A stretch of 64,000 bases of DNA from Alphaproteobacteria bacterium (GCA_004292755.1 RDXE01000038.1:62001-126000), one strand, 5' to 3'; shown: positions 52,687 to 61,748, counted from the stretch's first letter. A program made the numbers and translations. Notes: generated by a model from the letters alone, not told the origin.

Positions 52687-53172
52687 GCAGGCCAACTCCA
52701 AACTGGATTGACACAGGTGTACCACACCCCCACCACTCCTCCAACACCTCGGCGCGCTGGCGGTCTACCGAGACGAGCTGCGATACCCCACGCTCCATGC
52801 CCCAACCCCCTGGGGCGGAGAAATTTGCCTGAGGGGTGGTGATCGTCCTCGGCGGCCTTCCTGATCGCGGCGCAGCGCGCCCGCACCCTGGGGAAGGTGC
52901 TGCAAATCGGGGAGTAACCCCACGCACCGCAGGGTTCGTGACGGTCCTGCGAATTCTCCAAGTCGGCTTGGTTTCCGCCCGGCGTCGTCTATATGAAGTT
53001 TGTAGTTGGGGACACAAAGGGCACTCGACAGCGCTGAGCGTCTCTGTCATCAGAGCCGCGCCGAGCCGGGGGGCCTAGATTCTCCATTGGACTCGGGGGC
53101 ATTCTCCGATGCCAACGACTAAGGTTTGATAGGATTGGAGCGGTTCCAGTCCCCTATGGCGGAGGTCTGAAC
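52687..53172. other. Non-coding stretch with a gene remnant
   Basis: 486 bases between parD and the metallophosphoesterase gene. It holds the duplicated 3' end of an ABC permease gene (52846-52917, listed separately) and the promoter region of the next gene. A few ORFs cross it (for example 52836-53078) but they overlay the remnant in the wrong frame. Nothing else is recognisable. Confidence 0.55.
52846..52917 (+). pseudogene. Remnant of an ABC permease gene 3' end
   Basis: 52855-52917 matches the last 63 bp of the permease gene (50780-50842) at 56 of 63 positions, in the same frame and ending at a stop codon: AFLIAAQRARTLGKVLQIGE versus AFLIAFQRARTLGKLLQMGE. Bases upstream to about 52846 give a frame-shifted VVIVLGG that may continue the match. 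Only a tail survives, so this is either a duplication scar or the remains of a paralogous gene. Confidence 0.8.
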
Positions 53173-53979
53173 ATGGACATGGAGGTCCCCGCCCTGCGGT
53201 TCCGCACGATTTGGATTTCTGATGTCCATCTTGGCACCCGCGGCTGCTCTGCCGATGCCCTGCTTGATTTCTTGAAATTCACTGAATGTGAGACGCTGTA
53301 TCTAGTCGGTGACATTATCGACGGGTGGCGTTTAAAGAAATCCTGGTACTGGCCGCAAACCCACAACGATATTGTGCAGAAGGTGCTTCGCAAAGCCCGC
53401 AAGGGCACGCGCGTGATCTATGTCTGCGGCAATCATGACGAGGCCCTGCGCCAATTCGTGGGCCTGCAATTCGGCCCAATCCCGATTGTCGACGAAGTGA
53501 TCCACGAAACCGCGGATGGCCGCCGCTTGCTGATCCTGCATGGCGACCAATTCGACGGCATTGTCCGCTATGCCCGCTGGCTCGCGGTGCTGGGCGACAT
53601 GGCCTATGACCTCTCGATTGTCGTCAATCGCTGGTTTAACGCCATTCGTCGGCGGCTGGGCTTAAGCTATTGGTCCTTGTCTGCTTGGCTGAAAACCCGC
53701 GTGAAGAACGCTGTCTCCTACGTCTCCTCGTTCGAGGAGGCCGTGGCTGCTGCGGCGATGGAGCGCGGGGTTGAAGGCGTGGTTTGCGGCCATATCCACA
53801 AGGCCGAGTTGCGTCAGATCGGCTCCATCCTATATGCAAATGATGGCGATTGGGTTGAGAGCTGCACCGCGCTGGTGGAGCACGCCGATGGCCGGTTGGA
53901 GGTACTGGATTGGGCGGATCGTCGGCAGTTGAACGCCTGGACGCTAACGGCACCGGAACCGGTGACCATCCCGTCATGA
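53173..53979 (+). CDS. Metallophosphoesterase, UDP-2,3-diacylglucosamine diphosphatase (LpxH)-like
   Basis: A 268-residue calcineurin-like phosphoesterase: ISDVHLGTRG, YLVGDIIDGWRLKK, VIYVCGNHDEALR, LILHGDQFD and VCGHIHKAEL give the dinuclear metal site. It resembles the LpxH-like branch, where lipid A synthesis needs hydrolysis of UDP-diacylglucosamine, but this branch may have a different role since it is paired with a glycosyltransferase. The start is preceded by GGAGG. The glycosyltransferase start overlaps its stop (ATGA). Confidence 0.85.
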   Translation: MDMEVPALRFRTIWISDVHLGTRGCSADALLDFLKFTECETLYLVGDIIDGWRLKKSWYWPQTHNDIVQKVLRKARKGTRVIYVCGNHDEALRQFVGLQFGPIPIVDEVIHETADGRRLLILHGDQFDGIVRYARWLAVLGDMAYDLSIVVNRWFNAIRRRLGLSYWSLSAWLKTRVKNAVSYVSSFEEAVAAAAMERGVEGVVCGHIHKAELRQIGSILYANDGDWVESCTALVEHADGRLEVLDWADRRQLNAWTLTAPEPVTIPS

Positions 53980-55007
53980 CTCGGATCGCGATCGTCACCG
54001 ACGCGTGGCACCCGCAGGTGAACGGCGTGGTGCGAACGATGGAACGGACGCGCGATGTCTTGATCAGTCGCGGGCATGAGGTGGAGGTGATTGGTCCAGA
54101 CCGATTTCGCTCCCTGCCCTGCCCGTCTTACCCGGAAATCCGGCTCGCGGTGTTCCCTGGTCGGAAGCTCGCCCGGCTGCTGGACGAGTTTGCCCCGCAC
54201 TCCATCCACATCACCACCGAGGGGCCGCTCGGCTATGCCGCCCGGCGCTATTGCCTGAAGCGCGGACTGGCATTCACAACCTGCTACCATACGCGCTTTC
54301 CAGAGTATGTGCGCGCCCGCGCCCGCGTACCCCTGGCGCTGTCCTACGCGTTGCTGCGCCGGTTCCACGGCAAGGCCGCCAAGGTGATGGTCGCCACGCC
54401 CTCGATTGAGCGGGAGTTGCAGGCGCGCGGCTTCCAGAATCTGGCCCGTTGGTCCCGTGGTGTGGACACCAGCCTGTTCCGTCCGCGCAACGACCGGCCC
54501 GATGAGTTCGTCACCCTGCCCGGCCCGATCTGGCTGTATGTTGGTCGGGTGGCAGTGGAGAAGAACATCGAGGCGTTCCTGGCGCTTGACCTGCCGGGTA
54601 GCAAGGTGGTGGTGGGCGACGGCCCGCAGCGCCAGCAACTGGCCGCCCAGTGGCCAGATGTCCGCTTCCTTGGCGCGCGCGAGGGCGATGACTTGGCCCG
54701 CTGCTTTGCCGCTGGCGATGTGTTCGTCTTTCCCTCTCGCACGGACACCTTCGGCTTGGTGATTCTGGAGGCGCTGGCCTCCGGTGTGCCAGTCGCGGCC
54801 TACCCGGTGCCAGGGCCGATGGATGTGCTGGCCGACGCGCCGCAAAATCCCCCGGTTGGTGTGCTGTTGGAGGATTTGGGCGAGGCCTGTCGTCAGGCTC
54901 TGGGGCTGGCGGGGGAAAGTTGCCGCGCGTTTGCGGAGCGCTTCTCCTGGGATGCCTCCACCCGGCAATTCTACGAGAACTTGGCGCCCATCCCGCGTCC
55001 GGCATAG
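53976..55007 (+). CDS. Glycosyltransferase family 4 (GT-B) protein
   Basis: A 343-residue retaining glycosyltransferase: MTRIAIVTDAWHPQVNGVVR at the N-terminus, YVGRVAVEKNIEAFL (donor-site loop), VVGDGPQRQQL, FLGAREGDDLARCFAAGDVF, and the EX7E region FPSRTDTFGLVILEALASGV. It resembles sulfoquinovosyl- and mannosyl-diacylglycerol synthases. Acceptor lipid and sugar are unknown. The start overlaps the phosphoesterase stop (ATGA), so the longer reading from 53910 is wrong. Confidence 0.88.
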   Translation: MTRIAIVTDAWHPQVNGVVRTMERTRDVLISRGHEVEVIGPDRFRSLPCPSYPEIRLAVFPGRKLARLLDEFAPHSIHITTEGPLGYAARRYCLKRGLAFTTCYHTRFPEYVRARARVPLALSYALLRRFHGKAAKVMVATPSIERELQARGFQNLARWSRGVDTSLFRPRNDRPDEFVTLPGPIWLYVGRVAVEKNIEAFLALDLPGSKVVVGDGPQRQQLAAQWPDVRFLGAREGDDLARCFAAGDVFVFPSRTDTFGLVILEALASGVPVAAYPVPGPMDVLADAPQNPPVGVLLEDLGEACRQALGLAGESCRAFAERFSWDASTRQFYENLAPIPRPA

Positions 55008-55042
55008 CCAGACGCGGGGTCACAGTGTAAACCGCCGCCATC

Positions 55043-55729
55043 ATGCGGCTGACCAAGCGTCTATTGCGGAACGACAGCGTCCAGGCGGCTCTCTGCTGGC
55101 TGATCGCCAGTGCCTTACGCCTGATCAACCTGACCCTGCGCTGGGATCGCCACCACGCCCAGGGGTTCGACCAGTTGATCGCCACGCGCGAGCCTTTCAT
55201 CCTGGCCTTTTGGCACGGACGCTTGACGCTGATGCCGTTTGTCTGGCCTCGCGGCTATGCCATGGACGTGCTCATCTCGGAGCATCGCGACGGTCGGATG
55301 ATCGCCCGCACCATCACCCATTTCGGCATCGGCAATGTTGCTGGCTCCACCTCCAACGGCGGGGCGCAGGGTTTGAAGGGTTTGGTGCGGCTGCTGAAGG
55401 CGGGTCGCTGCGTCGCCATCACCCCCGATGGACCGCGGGGCCCGCGCATGCGCGCCGCCAATGGCGTTGGCGCACTGGCGTTGCTGGCAAAGGCCAAGGT
55501 GGTTCCCGTCGCCTTCGGCATCACCCGCCGCCGCATAGCGCGCAGCTGGGACAGCTTGGTGATCCCGCTGCCATTCGGGCGGGCATGCTTTGTGTTTGGC
55601 GAGCCGATCCTACCCTCGGGCGATGCGGAGTCCCTGACCCGCACGATTGAGGCCGCCCTGGTCGCCGTCACCCACGAGGCCGATCGACGCTGCAACACCC
55701 CCCTAATCCACCCGGCGGAGGTGGCATGA
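55043..55729 (+). CDS. DUF374 lysophospholipid acyltransferase family protein
   Basis: A 228-residue acyltransferase-like membrane protein: PFILAFWHGRLTLMPF, VLISEHRDGRMIARTITHFG, GGAQGLKGLVRLLKAGRCVA and TPDGPRGPRM. DUF374 genes often flank waaA/kdtA in lipid A clusters, and here the next gene is lpxK. It starts with ATG 55043; its stop overlaps the lpxK start (ATGA). The substrate is not established. Confidence 0.88.
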   Translation: MRLTKRLLRNDSVQAALCWLIASALRLINLTLRWDRHHAQGFDQLIATREPFILAFWHGRLTLMPFVWPRGYAMDVLISEHRDGRMIARTITHFGIGNVAGSTSNGGAQGLKGLVRLLKAGRCVAITPDGPRGPRMRAANGVGALALLAKAKVVPVAFGITRRRIARSWDSLVIPLPFGRACFVFGEPILPSGDAESLTRTIEAALVAVTHEADRRCNTPLIHPAEVA

Positions 55730-56694
55730 AGGCGCCGCGTTTCTGGGCCGAGGATGGCGTGCCCGCCCGTCTGCTGGCCCCCCTCGGTTTCGCGATTGCT
55801 GGGGCCGGTGCCCTACAGCGCCGCCTCACTCGCCCGATCCACGCCAGCGTGCCGGTGATTTGCGTCGGCAACTTGACCGCTGGTGGCACGGGCAAGACCC
55901 CAACGGCGTTGGCTCTGGCCGAGATTGCGCGCACCGCCGGGCACAGCCCCGCCTTCCTCAGCCGCGGCTATGGTGGGCGCTTGGCGGGTCCTGTGCTGGT
56001 TGATCCCGCCACCCATGACGCAGGCGAGGTTGGCGACGAGCCGCTGCTGTTGGCGCGGGCCGCCCCCACCATCGTGTGCCGCGATCGCGTGGTCGGCGCT
56101 GCTGCTGCCATCGACATTGGCGCCAGCCTGTTGATCCTGGATGACGGGTTCCAAACACCGCGGCTGGTCTATGACCGAGCGCTGGTGGTGATCGACGGCG
56201 GCGTTGGCTGGGGCAATGGCCGCCTGTTGCCGGCAGGGCCGCTGCGCGAACCCGTCGCGGAGGGGCTGGCCCGCGCCGATGCCGTGATCCTGGTCGGGCC
56301 AGACCGGGCAGGCATCCTGCCGCTGCCAGCGTCCTGCCCCGTGGTGACCGCCCGGCTGGTCCCAGTCCCTATGGACCTGGGCGATCAGCCGCTGATTGCC
56401 TTTGCGGGCATCGGGCGCCCCTCCAAAGTGTTTGAGACCCTGCAGGAGATGGGCGCCAATCTGGTTGGCACCCATAGTTTTGCCGATCATCATCGCTATT
56501 CCGGTGCCGATCTGGATCGGCTGCTGGCGGAGGCGCGACAGGTGCAGGCTCGGCTGATCACCACGCAGAAAGATCGCGTTCGGCTGCCGCCTGCCGTGGC
56601 GGCCGAGGTTTTGGAGGTAGCCGTGCGCTTGGTGTTTGACGATCCAGCCGCTGCAGCACAGCTGATCCCCGGGAGGGCGCCATGCACTGGTTGA
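55726..56694 (+). CDS. lpxK: Tetraacyldisaccharide 4'-kinase
   Basis: Phosphorylates the 4' position of tetraacyldisaccharide 1-phosphate to make lipid IV-A (322 residues). The P-loop NLTAGGTGKTPTALALAEIA is intact; AFLSRGYGGR, EVGDEPLLLARAAPTIVCRD, ILDDGFQT and the C-terminal FADHHRYSGADLDRLL are LpxK hallmarks. It overlaps the DUF374 gene by four bases and lpxL by 13 bases. Confidence 0.96.
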   Translation: MKAPRFWAEDGVPARLLAPLGFAIAGAGALQRRLTRPIHASVPVICVGNLTAGGTGKTPTALALAEIARTAGHSPAFLSRGYGGRLAGPVLVDPATHDAGEVGDEPLLLARAAPTIVCRDRVVGAAAAIDIGASLLILDDGFQTPRLVYDRALVVIDGGVGWGNGRLLPAGPLREPVAEGLARADAVILVGPDRAGILPLPASCPVVTARLVPVPMDLGDQPLIAFAGIGRPSKVFETLQEMGANLVGTHSFADHHRYSGADLDRLLAEARQVQARLITTQKDRVRLPPAVAAEVLEVAVRLVFDDPAAAAQLIPGRAPCTG

Positions 56695-57554
56695 AGCAGG
56701 CGCTCTGGCTGGCCGAGGCCGCCATCATCTTCCCCCTCTATGCGCTGTTTCGGTTGTTGCCGATGGACATCGCCTCGATGGTGGGGGGAGCGGTGTTTCG
56801 CACCTTCGGCCCTTATCTGCCAGTCGCCCGCGTTGGACGCACCAACCTGCGCCTCGCCTTCCCCGATCTGCCGGAGATCGAGCGGGATGTGATCCTGGAA
56901 GGCGTGTTTGAAAATCTGGGCCGGGTGTTTGCGGAATTCCCTCATCTGTCGCGCATCACGCGCGAGCGGGTGGAGATTGTTGGCGTGGAGTTTGTGCACG
57001 CGATCCGCGATGACAATTGGACCGGCATGCTGTTCACCGCCCATCTCGGCAATTGGGAGGTGCTGCCCCCGATCTGTGAACAGCAGAACCTGCCGCTGGC
57101 CGTCGTTTATCGCGCGGTCAACAACCCCTACCTCGACAAGCTGCTCAAGCATTGCCGGAACACGCCGCGCGGTCGCCTGCTGCCCAAGGGCCGGGAGGGT
57201 GCGCGCCAAGCCATGGTTGCCATGGCGAAGGGCGAACATGTTGGCATGCTGGTGGATCAGAAGATGAATGACGGCATCGCCGTCCCCTTCTTTGGTCGTC
57301 CCGCGATGACCGCTCCGGCACTCACGCAACTGGCGCTGCGCTTTGACTGCCCGGTGCTGCCCATGCGGGTGGAGCGGCTGAAGGGCGTGCAGTTCCGCGT
57401 CACAGTCGGCCCCATCCTGGTGCTGCCACGCACGGGCGAACGCGACGCCGATATCCGCGAGGGCACGGCGGTGATCAATCGGATCATGGAGGGCTGGATT
57501 CGCGACCGGCCAGAGCAATGGCTGTGGCTGCACCGGCGCTGGCCGGAGAGCTGA
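56682..57554 (+). CDS. lpxL: Lauroyl/myristoyl lipid A acyltransferase
   Basis: Adds a secondary acyl chain to lipid A precursor at the inner membrane (290 residues, LpxL/HtrB family). An N-terminal membrane segment (LWLAEAAIIFPLYALFRLLP) is followed by the HX4-E catalytic motif in TAHLGNWEVLPP, VVYRAVNNPYLDKLL, LLPKGREGARQAM and LVDQKMNDGIAVPFFG. The end reads EQWLWLHRRWPES. It starts inside lpxK and ends four bases before the next gene, indicating one operon. Confidence 0.94.
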   Translation: MHWLKQALWLAEAAIIFPLYALFRLLPMDIASMVGGAVFRTFGPYLPVARVGRTNLRLAFPDLPEIERDVILEGVFENLGRVFAEFPHLSRITRERVEIVGVEFVHAIRDDNWTGMLFTAHLGNWEVLPPICEQQNLPLAVVYRAVNNPYLDKLLKHCRNTPRGRLLPKGREGARQAMVAMAKGEHVGMLVDQKMNDGIAVPFFGRPAMTAPALTQLALRFDCPVLPMRVERLKGVQFRVTVGPILVLPRTGERDADIREGTAVINRIMEGWIRDRPEQWLWLHRRWPES

Positions 57555-57558
57555 CCCC

Positions 57559-59226
57559 ATGACCACGCCGACCGAGGATCCGCTGCACAAGGCCTTGGCC
57601 GACGCGCGCGACTTCACTGGGTTGCTGGCGGGCTGCCGCCGCCGCGAAGCCGCTGACATGGTGGCGTTGGTCCGCCAGCACCGACCCGACCTTGTGTCCG
57701 ATCCGCGGCTGGAGGAAGCGCCGGATCGCTGGCCCGATCTGATCGCAGCCGCGATCAGCGCCTGGGTCGCAGATGTTGCTGGCAGCGGCACTCCGCTGGA
57801 CCTTGCCCGCCATGCGGTCACCCGGCTGGGGGGACGACCGGACGCCAAAACAGACTTGCACCAACTGGACAAGGCGCTGCTGGCCCTGCCCGATGCCAGT
57901 GACGAGGCGCTGGTCACTCTCGCCCGCACCATCGCCCGGCTGCGCCACCGCAAAACCTGGCCCTGGCGGCTCTGGCAACGCTGGACCACCAGCGCACGTC
58001 CGGCGGCCTCGCTAAGCCCGGCGGCTCCCGTGGTGGTGCCGCCTGTGGTGGCAGCTGCGCTCCCCACGACCACGGCTCCGCTGCCGCTCAGCCCCGACCC
58101 AGGGGCTACACCATTGCCGGAGGGGGACAGTGGAGGCTGGATGCAGAAGGTGGGTGGCTGGTTGAAGGGGGCTGTCGACGCCGTCCCGCTCTCCCCCTGG
58201 ACGGGGGCAATCACGTCGGAGCGCGCCAGCCTGGGGCGGATCAATCTGTTGGTCCTGGGCGGCACCGCCGCTGAGCGGCACGACCTGCTCGCCGCGTGCC
58301 TCGTCGCAGAGTGCGTGCCTGCAGCGGATCGTGGGGGCGTGCTGCAATTGCGCCCCGAGCCGCCGGGGGAGGCGGACTTGATGCGCGTGCTGGCAGGCGA
58401 TGCCAGCCAATGGCATCCCGATCCCGAGGCGATGCCCGCGCTGGCTTGGCTGCTGCTGCCCACCTCGGCAACGCCTGACATCACCCGCGTGATTAGCGAC
58501 CTCGATCAGCGACAGGTGCCGTGGATCGGCCTGACAGCCGAGGATCGGGTGGTCTGGCATCCACCCTCGGCCCGCAGGGTGCTGCGGGTCCAGACGACGG
58601 AGCGGCTGGTCGAAGGCATCCGGTTTGCCCCCGTCGGGCTGGAGGCGCTGATCGATGCCAGCGACAAAGTGCTGCCGGAGGATCGCCGTGCAGCCTTCGA
58701 TGCCGTGCAGCGCGTGGACATCGCCCGCCGCACCGAGCGCGCCCTGGCCGTGGTGAAGAAACTCGCCCTATCGGCTGGTGGCTCCGGCGCTTTGCCGATT
58801 CCGGTCGCCGATGTTGCCACCGTCTTCGCCGTGCAGGTGAAGATGGTGATCGCCACCAGCCTGCGCATGGGCGTGCGGATGGAGAGCAACAGCCTGAAGC
58901 CGATCGCCATCTCCATGGTGGGGGCCCTGGCCTCTACAGCCGCCGGGCGCTTCGCCGCCAGTCAGGTGTTAAAGCTGATCCCTGGCGTCGGCTCCTTGGT
59001 CGGGGGCGCAGTCAGCGGCACCGTCGCTGCTGCCACCACCTACGCGCTGGGCCGCGCCTATGTGGAGTATCTGCGCCGTTTCCACGCCGACACCGGTCGC
59101 ATGCCCGGTGTGCAGGAGATCGCCGACGGGTTCCAAAGCTTCTGGGCCCGCTGGGGGAACAAGGAGGAGGTGCCGGACGGGGTGCCGCCACCTACCCCTT
59201 CACCTGGTTCCGCCCCGCGGCCTTAG
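57559..59226 (+). CDS. DUF697 (YcjF-like) protein with an eroded GTPase-like domain
   Basis: A 555-residue protein. Residues 1-145 form a helical, charged region; 150-192 are a Pro/Ala-rich linker; 225-345 resemble a small GTPase core (LGRINLLVLGGTAAERHDLL, then ALAWLLLPTSATPDITRVIS and PWIGLTAEDR), but the P-loop reads GGTAAERHDLL, without GxxxxGKS, and no NKxD is present. Residues about 388-510 are a DUF697 domain (KMVIATSLRMGVRMESNSLK, then LIPGVGSLVGGAVSGTVAAA). DUF697 proteins are membrane-associated partners of dynamin- or Era-like GTPases. Here nucleotide binding seems lost. It is in the lipid A operon, four bases after lpxL, and its 3' end overlaps the convergent cyclase gene by 35 bp. 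Confidence 0.7.
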   Translation: MTTPTEDPLHKALADARDFTGLLAGCRRREAADMVALVRQHRPDLVSDPRLEEAPDRWPDLIAAAISAWVADVAGSGTPLDLARHAVTRLGGRPDAKTDLHQLDKALLALPDASDEALVTLARTIARLRHRKTWPWRLWQRWTTSARPAASLSPAAPVVVPPVVAAALPTTTAPLPLSPDPGATPLPEGDSGGWMQKVGGWLKGAVDAVPLSPWTGAITSERASLGRINLLVLGGTAAERHDLLAACLVAECVPAADRGGVLQLRPEPPGEADLMRVLAGDASQWHPDPEAMPALAWLLLPTSATPDITRVISDLDQRQVPWIGLTAEDRVVWHPPSARRVLRVQTTERLVEGIRFAPVGLEALIDASDKVLPEDRRAAFDAVQRVDIARRTERALAVVKKLALSAGGSGALPIPVADVATVFAVQVKMVIATSLRMGVRMESNSLKPIAISMVGALASTAAGRFAASQVLKLIPGVGSLVGGAVSGTVAAATTYALGRAYVEYLRRFHADTGRMPGVQEIADGFQSFWARWGNKEEVPDGVPPPTPSPGSAPRP

Positions 59227-60382
59227 CCGCGTAGAGATGGGTGTCCGCGCGGGCCAGCAGATGCTCGCCCACCTCTACCCCATCCCAGCGGACCACCCCG
59301 GCCGAGAAAGTCACCTGGGCCGGTTCGTCTGGTAGCCGCGTTTCGGGGGGAAGGCTGGCAAAGCTGGCGCGCAGACCGTCAATCACCCGGATCGCCGCCT
59401 CGCCAGGGGTGTTGGACAGCAACACGGCAAACTCCTCCCCACCCAAGCGGCCCACCAAATCCACATGCCTGAGACCGGCGACCAGATGGCGGGCGAGGCG
59501 CCGCAGCACGCGGTCGCCGACGGGGTGGCCGCACTGGTCATTGATCGCCTTGAAGTGATCGACATCGATCAGCGCCAGCGACAGGGGCGTGCAGGCCCGC
59601 TGGGCCAGCGCGATGCTTTGCTGCAAATCCCGGCGAAAGGCGACGGGATTCAACAACCCCGTCATCGGATCGCGCGACAGCAACCCGGACAGTTGGGTCT
59701 GGCGCGTCAGCGCCGCCCCAACATGCCCCAGCAGTGTGTCTGCCGTGGCGGGTTTGACGATAAAGCTGTCCCCACCCTGGCTGAGCGCCATCCCCTGACG
59801 GACCGGTCGCCGCTCGGCCGAGAGGTACAGGATTGGCAGAGCCGCAAAATGTGGCTGCTGTCGCACGAGGCGGGCCAGTTCATCGCCGGAGCAATCGGGC
59901 AGTGTGAGATCGACCACCAAGGCTTCGGGGGCGAAGCGCTCCAACGCATCAAGCGCCTCGGCCCCGCAGGTGGCATGGAACACATGGTAGCCTGCGCGCT
60001 CCAACCAATTGCCATACAGCAACAGGACGGATGGATCATCATCCACCAACAGGATGCGCCGATCCGCGGTTTCGGGCCGCGGGTGCAGCACAGGATCAAG
60101 AATGGCGATAATCTCCCCATCACTAGCAGGCAGCGGAATCACCCCGGCCACGCCAGCGCGTAGCGCCGCGAGCCGTTGGTCAAAGCTGACCTGACGGCCG
60201 GTCGCAAACACGGGCACCGCCAAGTCGGCAGCATTCGCAATCCGCTCCACTGGCACCATGGCAGCGCGCACGGGTTGGTGCTGATCGGCTGGGGTTAGGG
60301 TCCAGCCGAGGCGGCCCAGCGCGCGGGCAAGCTCAGGTTCGATACCGAAGTCCGCAATGGCGGGCGGGGATAGAGCAGTCAT
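59192..60382 (-). CDS. Response-regulator diguanylate cyclase
   Basis: A 396-residue cytoplasmic protein: a degenerate receiver-like N-terminal domain (1-107), a true receiver domain (109-225) with LLVDDDPSV and phosphoacceptor D158 (LVVDLTLPDCSG), and a GGDEF domain (235-396) with DPMTGLLN, IDVDHFKAIND and the active GRLGGEEFAVLL (314-318). The inhibitory I-site RxxD is present (RHVD, 305-308). It makes c-di-GMP under control of an unknown histidine kinase. The start at 60382 follows GGAGACC. It is the last gene of the exopolysaccharide operon, suggesting local control of polymer production. Confidence 0.93.
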   Translation of the reverse strand: MTALSPPAIADFGIEPELARALGRLGWTLTPADQHQPVRAAMVPVERIANAADLAVPVFATGRQVSFDQRLAALRAGVAGVIPLPASDGEIIAILDPVLHPRPETADRRILLVDDDPSVLLLYGNWLERAGYHVFHATCGAEALDALERFAPEALVVDLTLPDCSGDELARLVRQQPHFAALPILYLSAERRPVRQGMALSQGGDSFIVKPATADTLLGHVGAALTRQTQLSGLLSRDPMTGLLNPVAFRRDLQQSIALAQRACTPLSLALIDVDHFKAINDQCGHPVGDRVLRRLARHLVAGLRHVDLVGRLGGEEFAVLLSNTPGEAAIRVIDGLRASFASLPPETRLPDEPAQVTFSAGVVRWDGVEVGEHLLARADTHLYAAKAAGRNQVKG

Positions 60383-60393
60383 CGTGAGGTCTC

Positions 60394-61746
60394 CTACGAG
60401 CCGGAGGGCGACGAGAGTCGCGTGGTGGTCATGGCGCGCGCCAACGCCAATGTTGCTGCCAGCAGCATTGGAAAGCCCCAGGCGTAGGCCATGGTGAGGA
60501 AGGTGCCCGCGACGGCGAAGCCGATGATGCCAGCGGCCATGGCTTCGGCTGTCGCGGCGTACCAGGCCCCATCGCGACCGGGTACAGCGGTTTGGCCTGC
60601 CAGCCGCCACGCGGTGCGCAGGGTGAGGGTCAACAGGGTCCCGTAGACGATCAGGCCCGGAAAGCCAGTCTCCGCCAGCACTTGAAACCAGGTGGAATGG
60701 ACTGCGTGGTTCTTGCCGTCCCAGTGACGAGAGAAGAAGAAGTAGTTGTCGTGGAAGTTATCGGCGCCGACACCGGTCAAGGGTCGGGCCAAAGCCATGC
60801 GCCACGCAGCACCCCAGGCATAGAGTCGACCCATCGCCGACTCATCAATTCCATCCTCATGGGCGCCACCAGAGGCACGGCTGGAGATGCCCGCCACGGC
60901 CATCAAGCCAACGAGGGCAAGGCCACCTGCTGTCAACAAGAGTGCCTTGCTGCGCACGCGCCGCCACGCGGCAAGGCCCGTTACAGCGACGATCCCCAAC
61001 AGGCCGCCGCGGCTTTGCGTTGCCAGCACCCCCAGCACGCAGGTGATAAACCCGGCAGCGCCCACCAGCCGATCAGCCGCACCCAGGCCGCGGCGCAGCG
61101 TCAGTGCCAGGGCGAAGGAAATTGGAAACAGCAGCACCAGCGCCAAATCGTTGGGATCCCCCAATTGGGAACCAATGTCCCGCCCGATGGTGACGCGGGT
61201 GCCTTCCACCAAGCCTATCCCATTCGCCTTGTTGTAGAGGGCAAGGCTGGCGATCCCGACACCGGTGACCACAGCGGCGCGGCAGAACAGCCGAAAGTGC
61301 CAGGGTCGATCGGCGATCCAGGCGAGGGCTGGCACCATCAACGCGATCTTCAGCCAAGTGCCGGTCACCAGCCCCAGAGCGTGGCTGCGGTCGGTGGCAA
61401 CCAATGCCCCGAGGGTGATCAGGACGGTGAACCCCAAAAACCAACTTAACTCCACCGACCAGAAGGCGCGGACGCGACCGGACAACAGGCCCCACACCAA
61501 GCCCGCCAAGGTGCCCAAGGCCAGCAACTGCGGCAGCTTCAGCGGCATCAACGCTGGCACCGCCTCATGGATGCGAAACATTGAGGCGATGCCAAAGCCA
61601 ACCGCCAGCGGCAGCGGTGCTGCCAAGGGCACCAGCACAGCCAAGGGCGCCAGCGCCACGCCGATCAGCACCAGTGGATGGGCAATCACCAGGGCGGCGG
61701 CGGCAACCGTTCCACTTGCCCCAGCCGCGGCCAGCAGCGCGCGCAT
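60394..61746 (-). CDS. O-antigen ligase family (Wzy_C) membrane protein
   Basis: A 450-residue polytopic protein with about 10-12 helices. The Wzy_C/WaaL signature lies near the C-terminus: RPLTGVGADNFHDNYFFFSR, then HAVHSTWFQVLAETGFPGLI. The large loop ends with WGFPMLLAATLALARA. Such proteins ligate or polymerise polysaccharides in the outer leaflet or periplasm, and this branch resembles those in exosortase-associated exopolysaccharide loci. The start at 61746 is two bases from the upstream gene's stop. Confidence 0.88.
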   Translation of the reverse strand: MRALLAAAGASGTVAAAALVIAHPLVLIGVALAPLAVLVPLAAPLPLAVGFGIASMFRIHEAVPALMPLKLPQLLALGTLAGLVWGLLSGRVRAFWSVELSWFLGFTVLITLGALVATDRSHALGLVTGTWLKIALMVPALAWIADRPWHFRLFCRAAVVTGVGIASLALYNKANGIGLVEGTRVTIGRDIGSQLGDPNDLALVLLFPISFALALTLRRGLGAADRLVGAAGFITCVLGVLATQSRGGLLGIVAVTGLAAWRRVRSKALLLTAGGLALVGLMAVAGISSRASGGAHEDGIDESAMGRLYAWGAAWRMALARPLTGVGADNFHDNYFFFSRHWDGKNHAVHSTWFQVLAETGFPGLIVYGTLLTLTLRTAWRLAGQTAVPGRDGAWYAATAEAMAAGIIGFAVAGTFLTMAYAWGFPMLLAATLALARAMTTTRLSSPSGS

Positions 61747-61748
61747 CG

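Noticed and set aside
56496-58484. 662-codon minus-strand ORF opposite lpxK, lpxL and the DUF697 gene
   Set aside because: Spans three real genes on the other strand; no recognisable domain.
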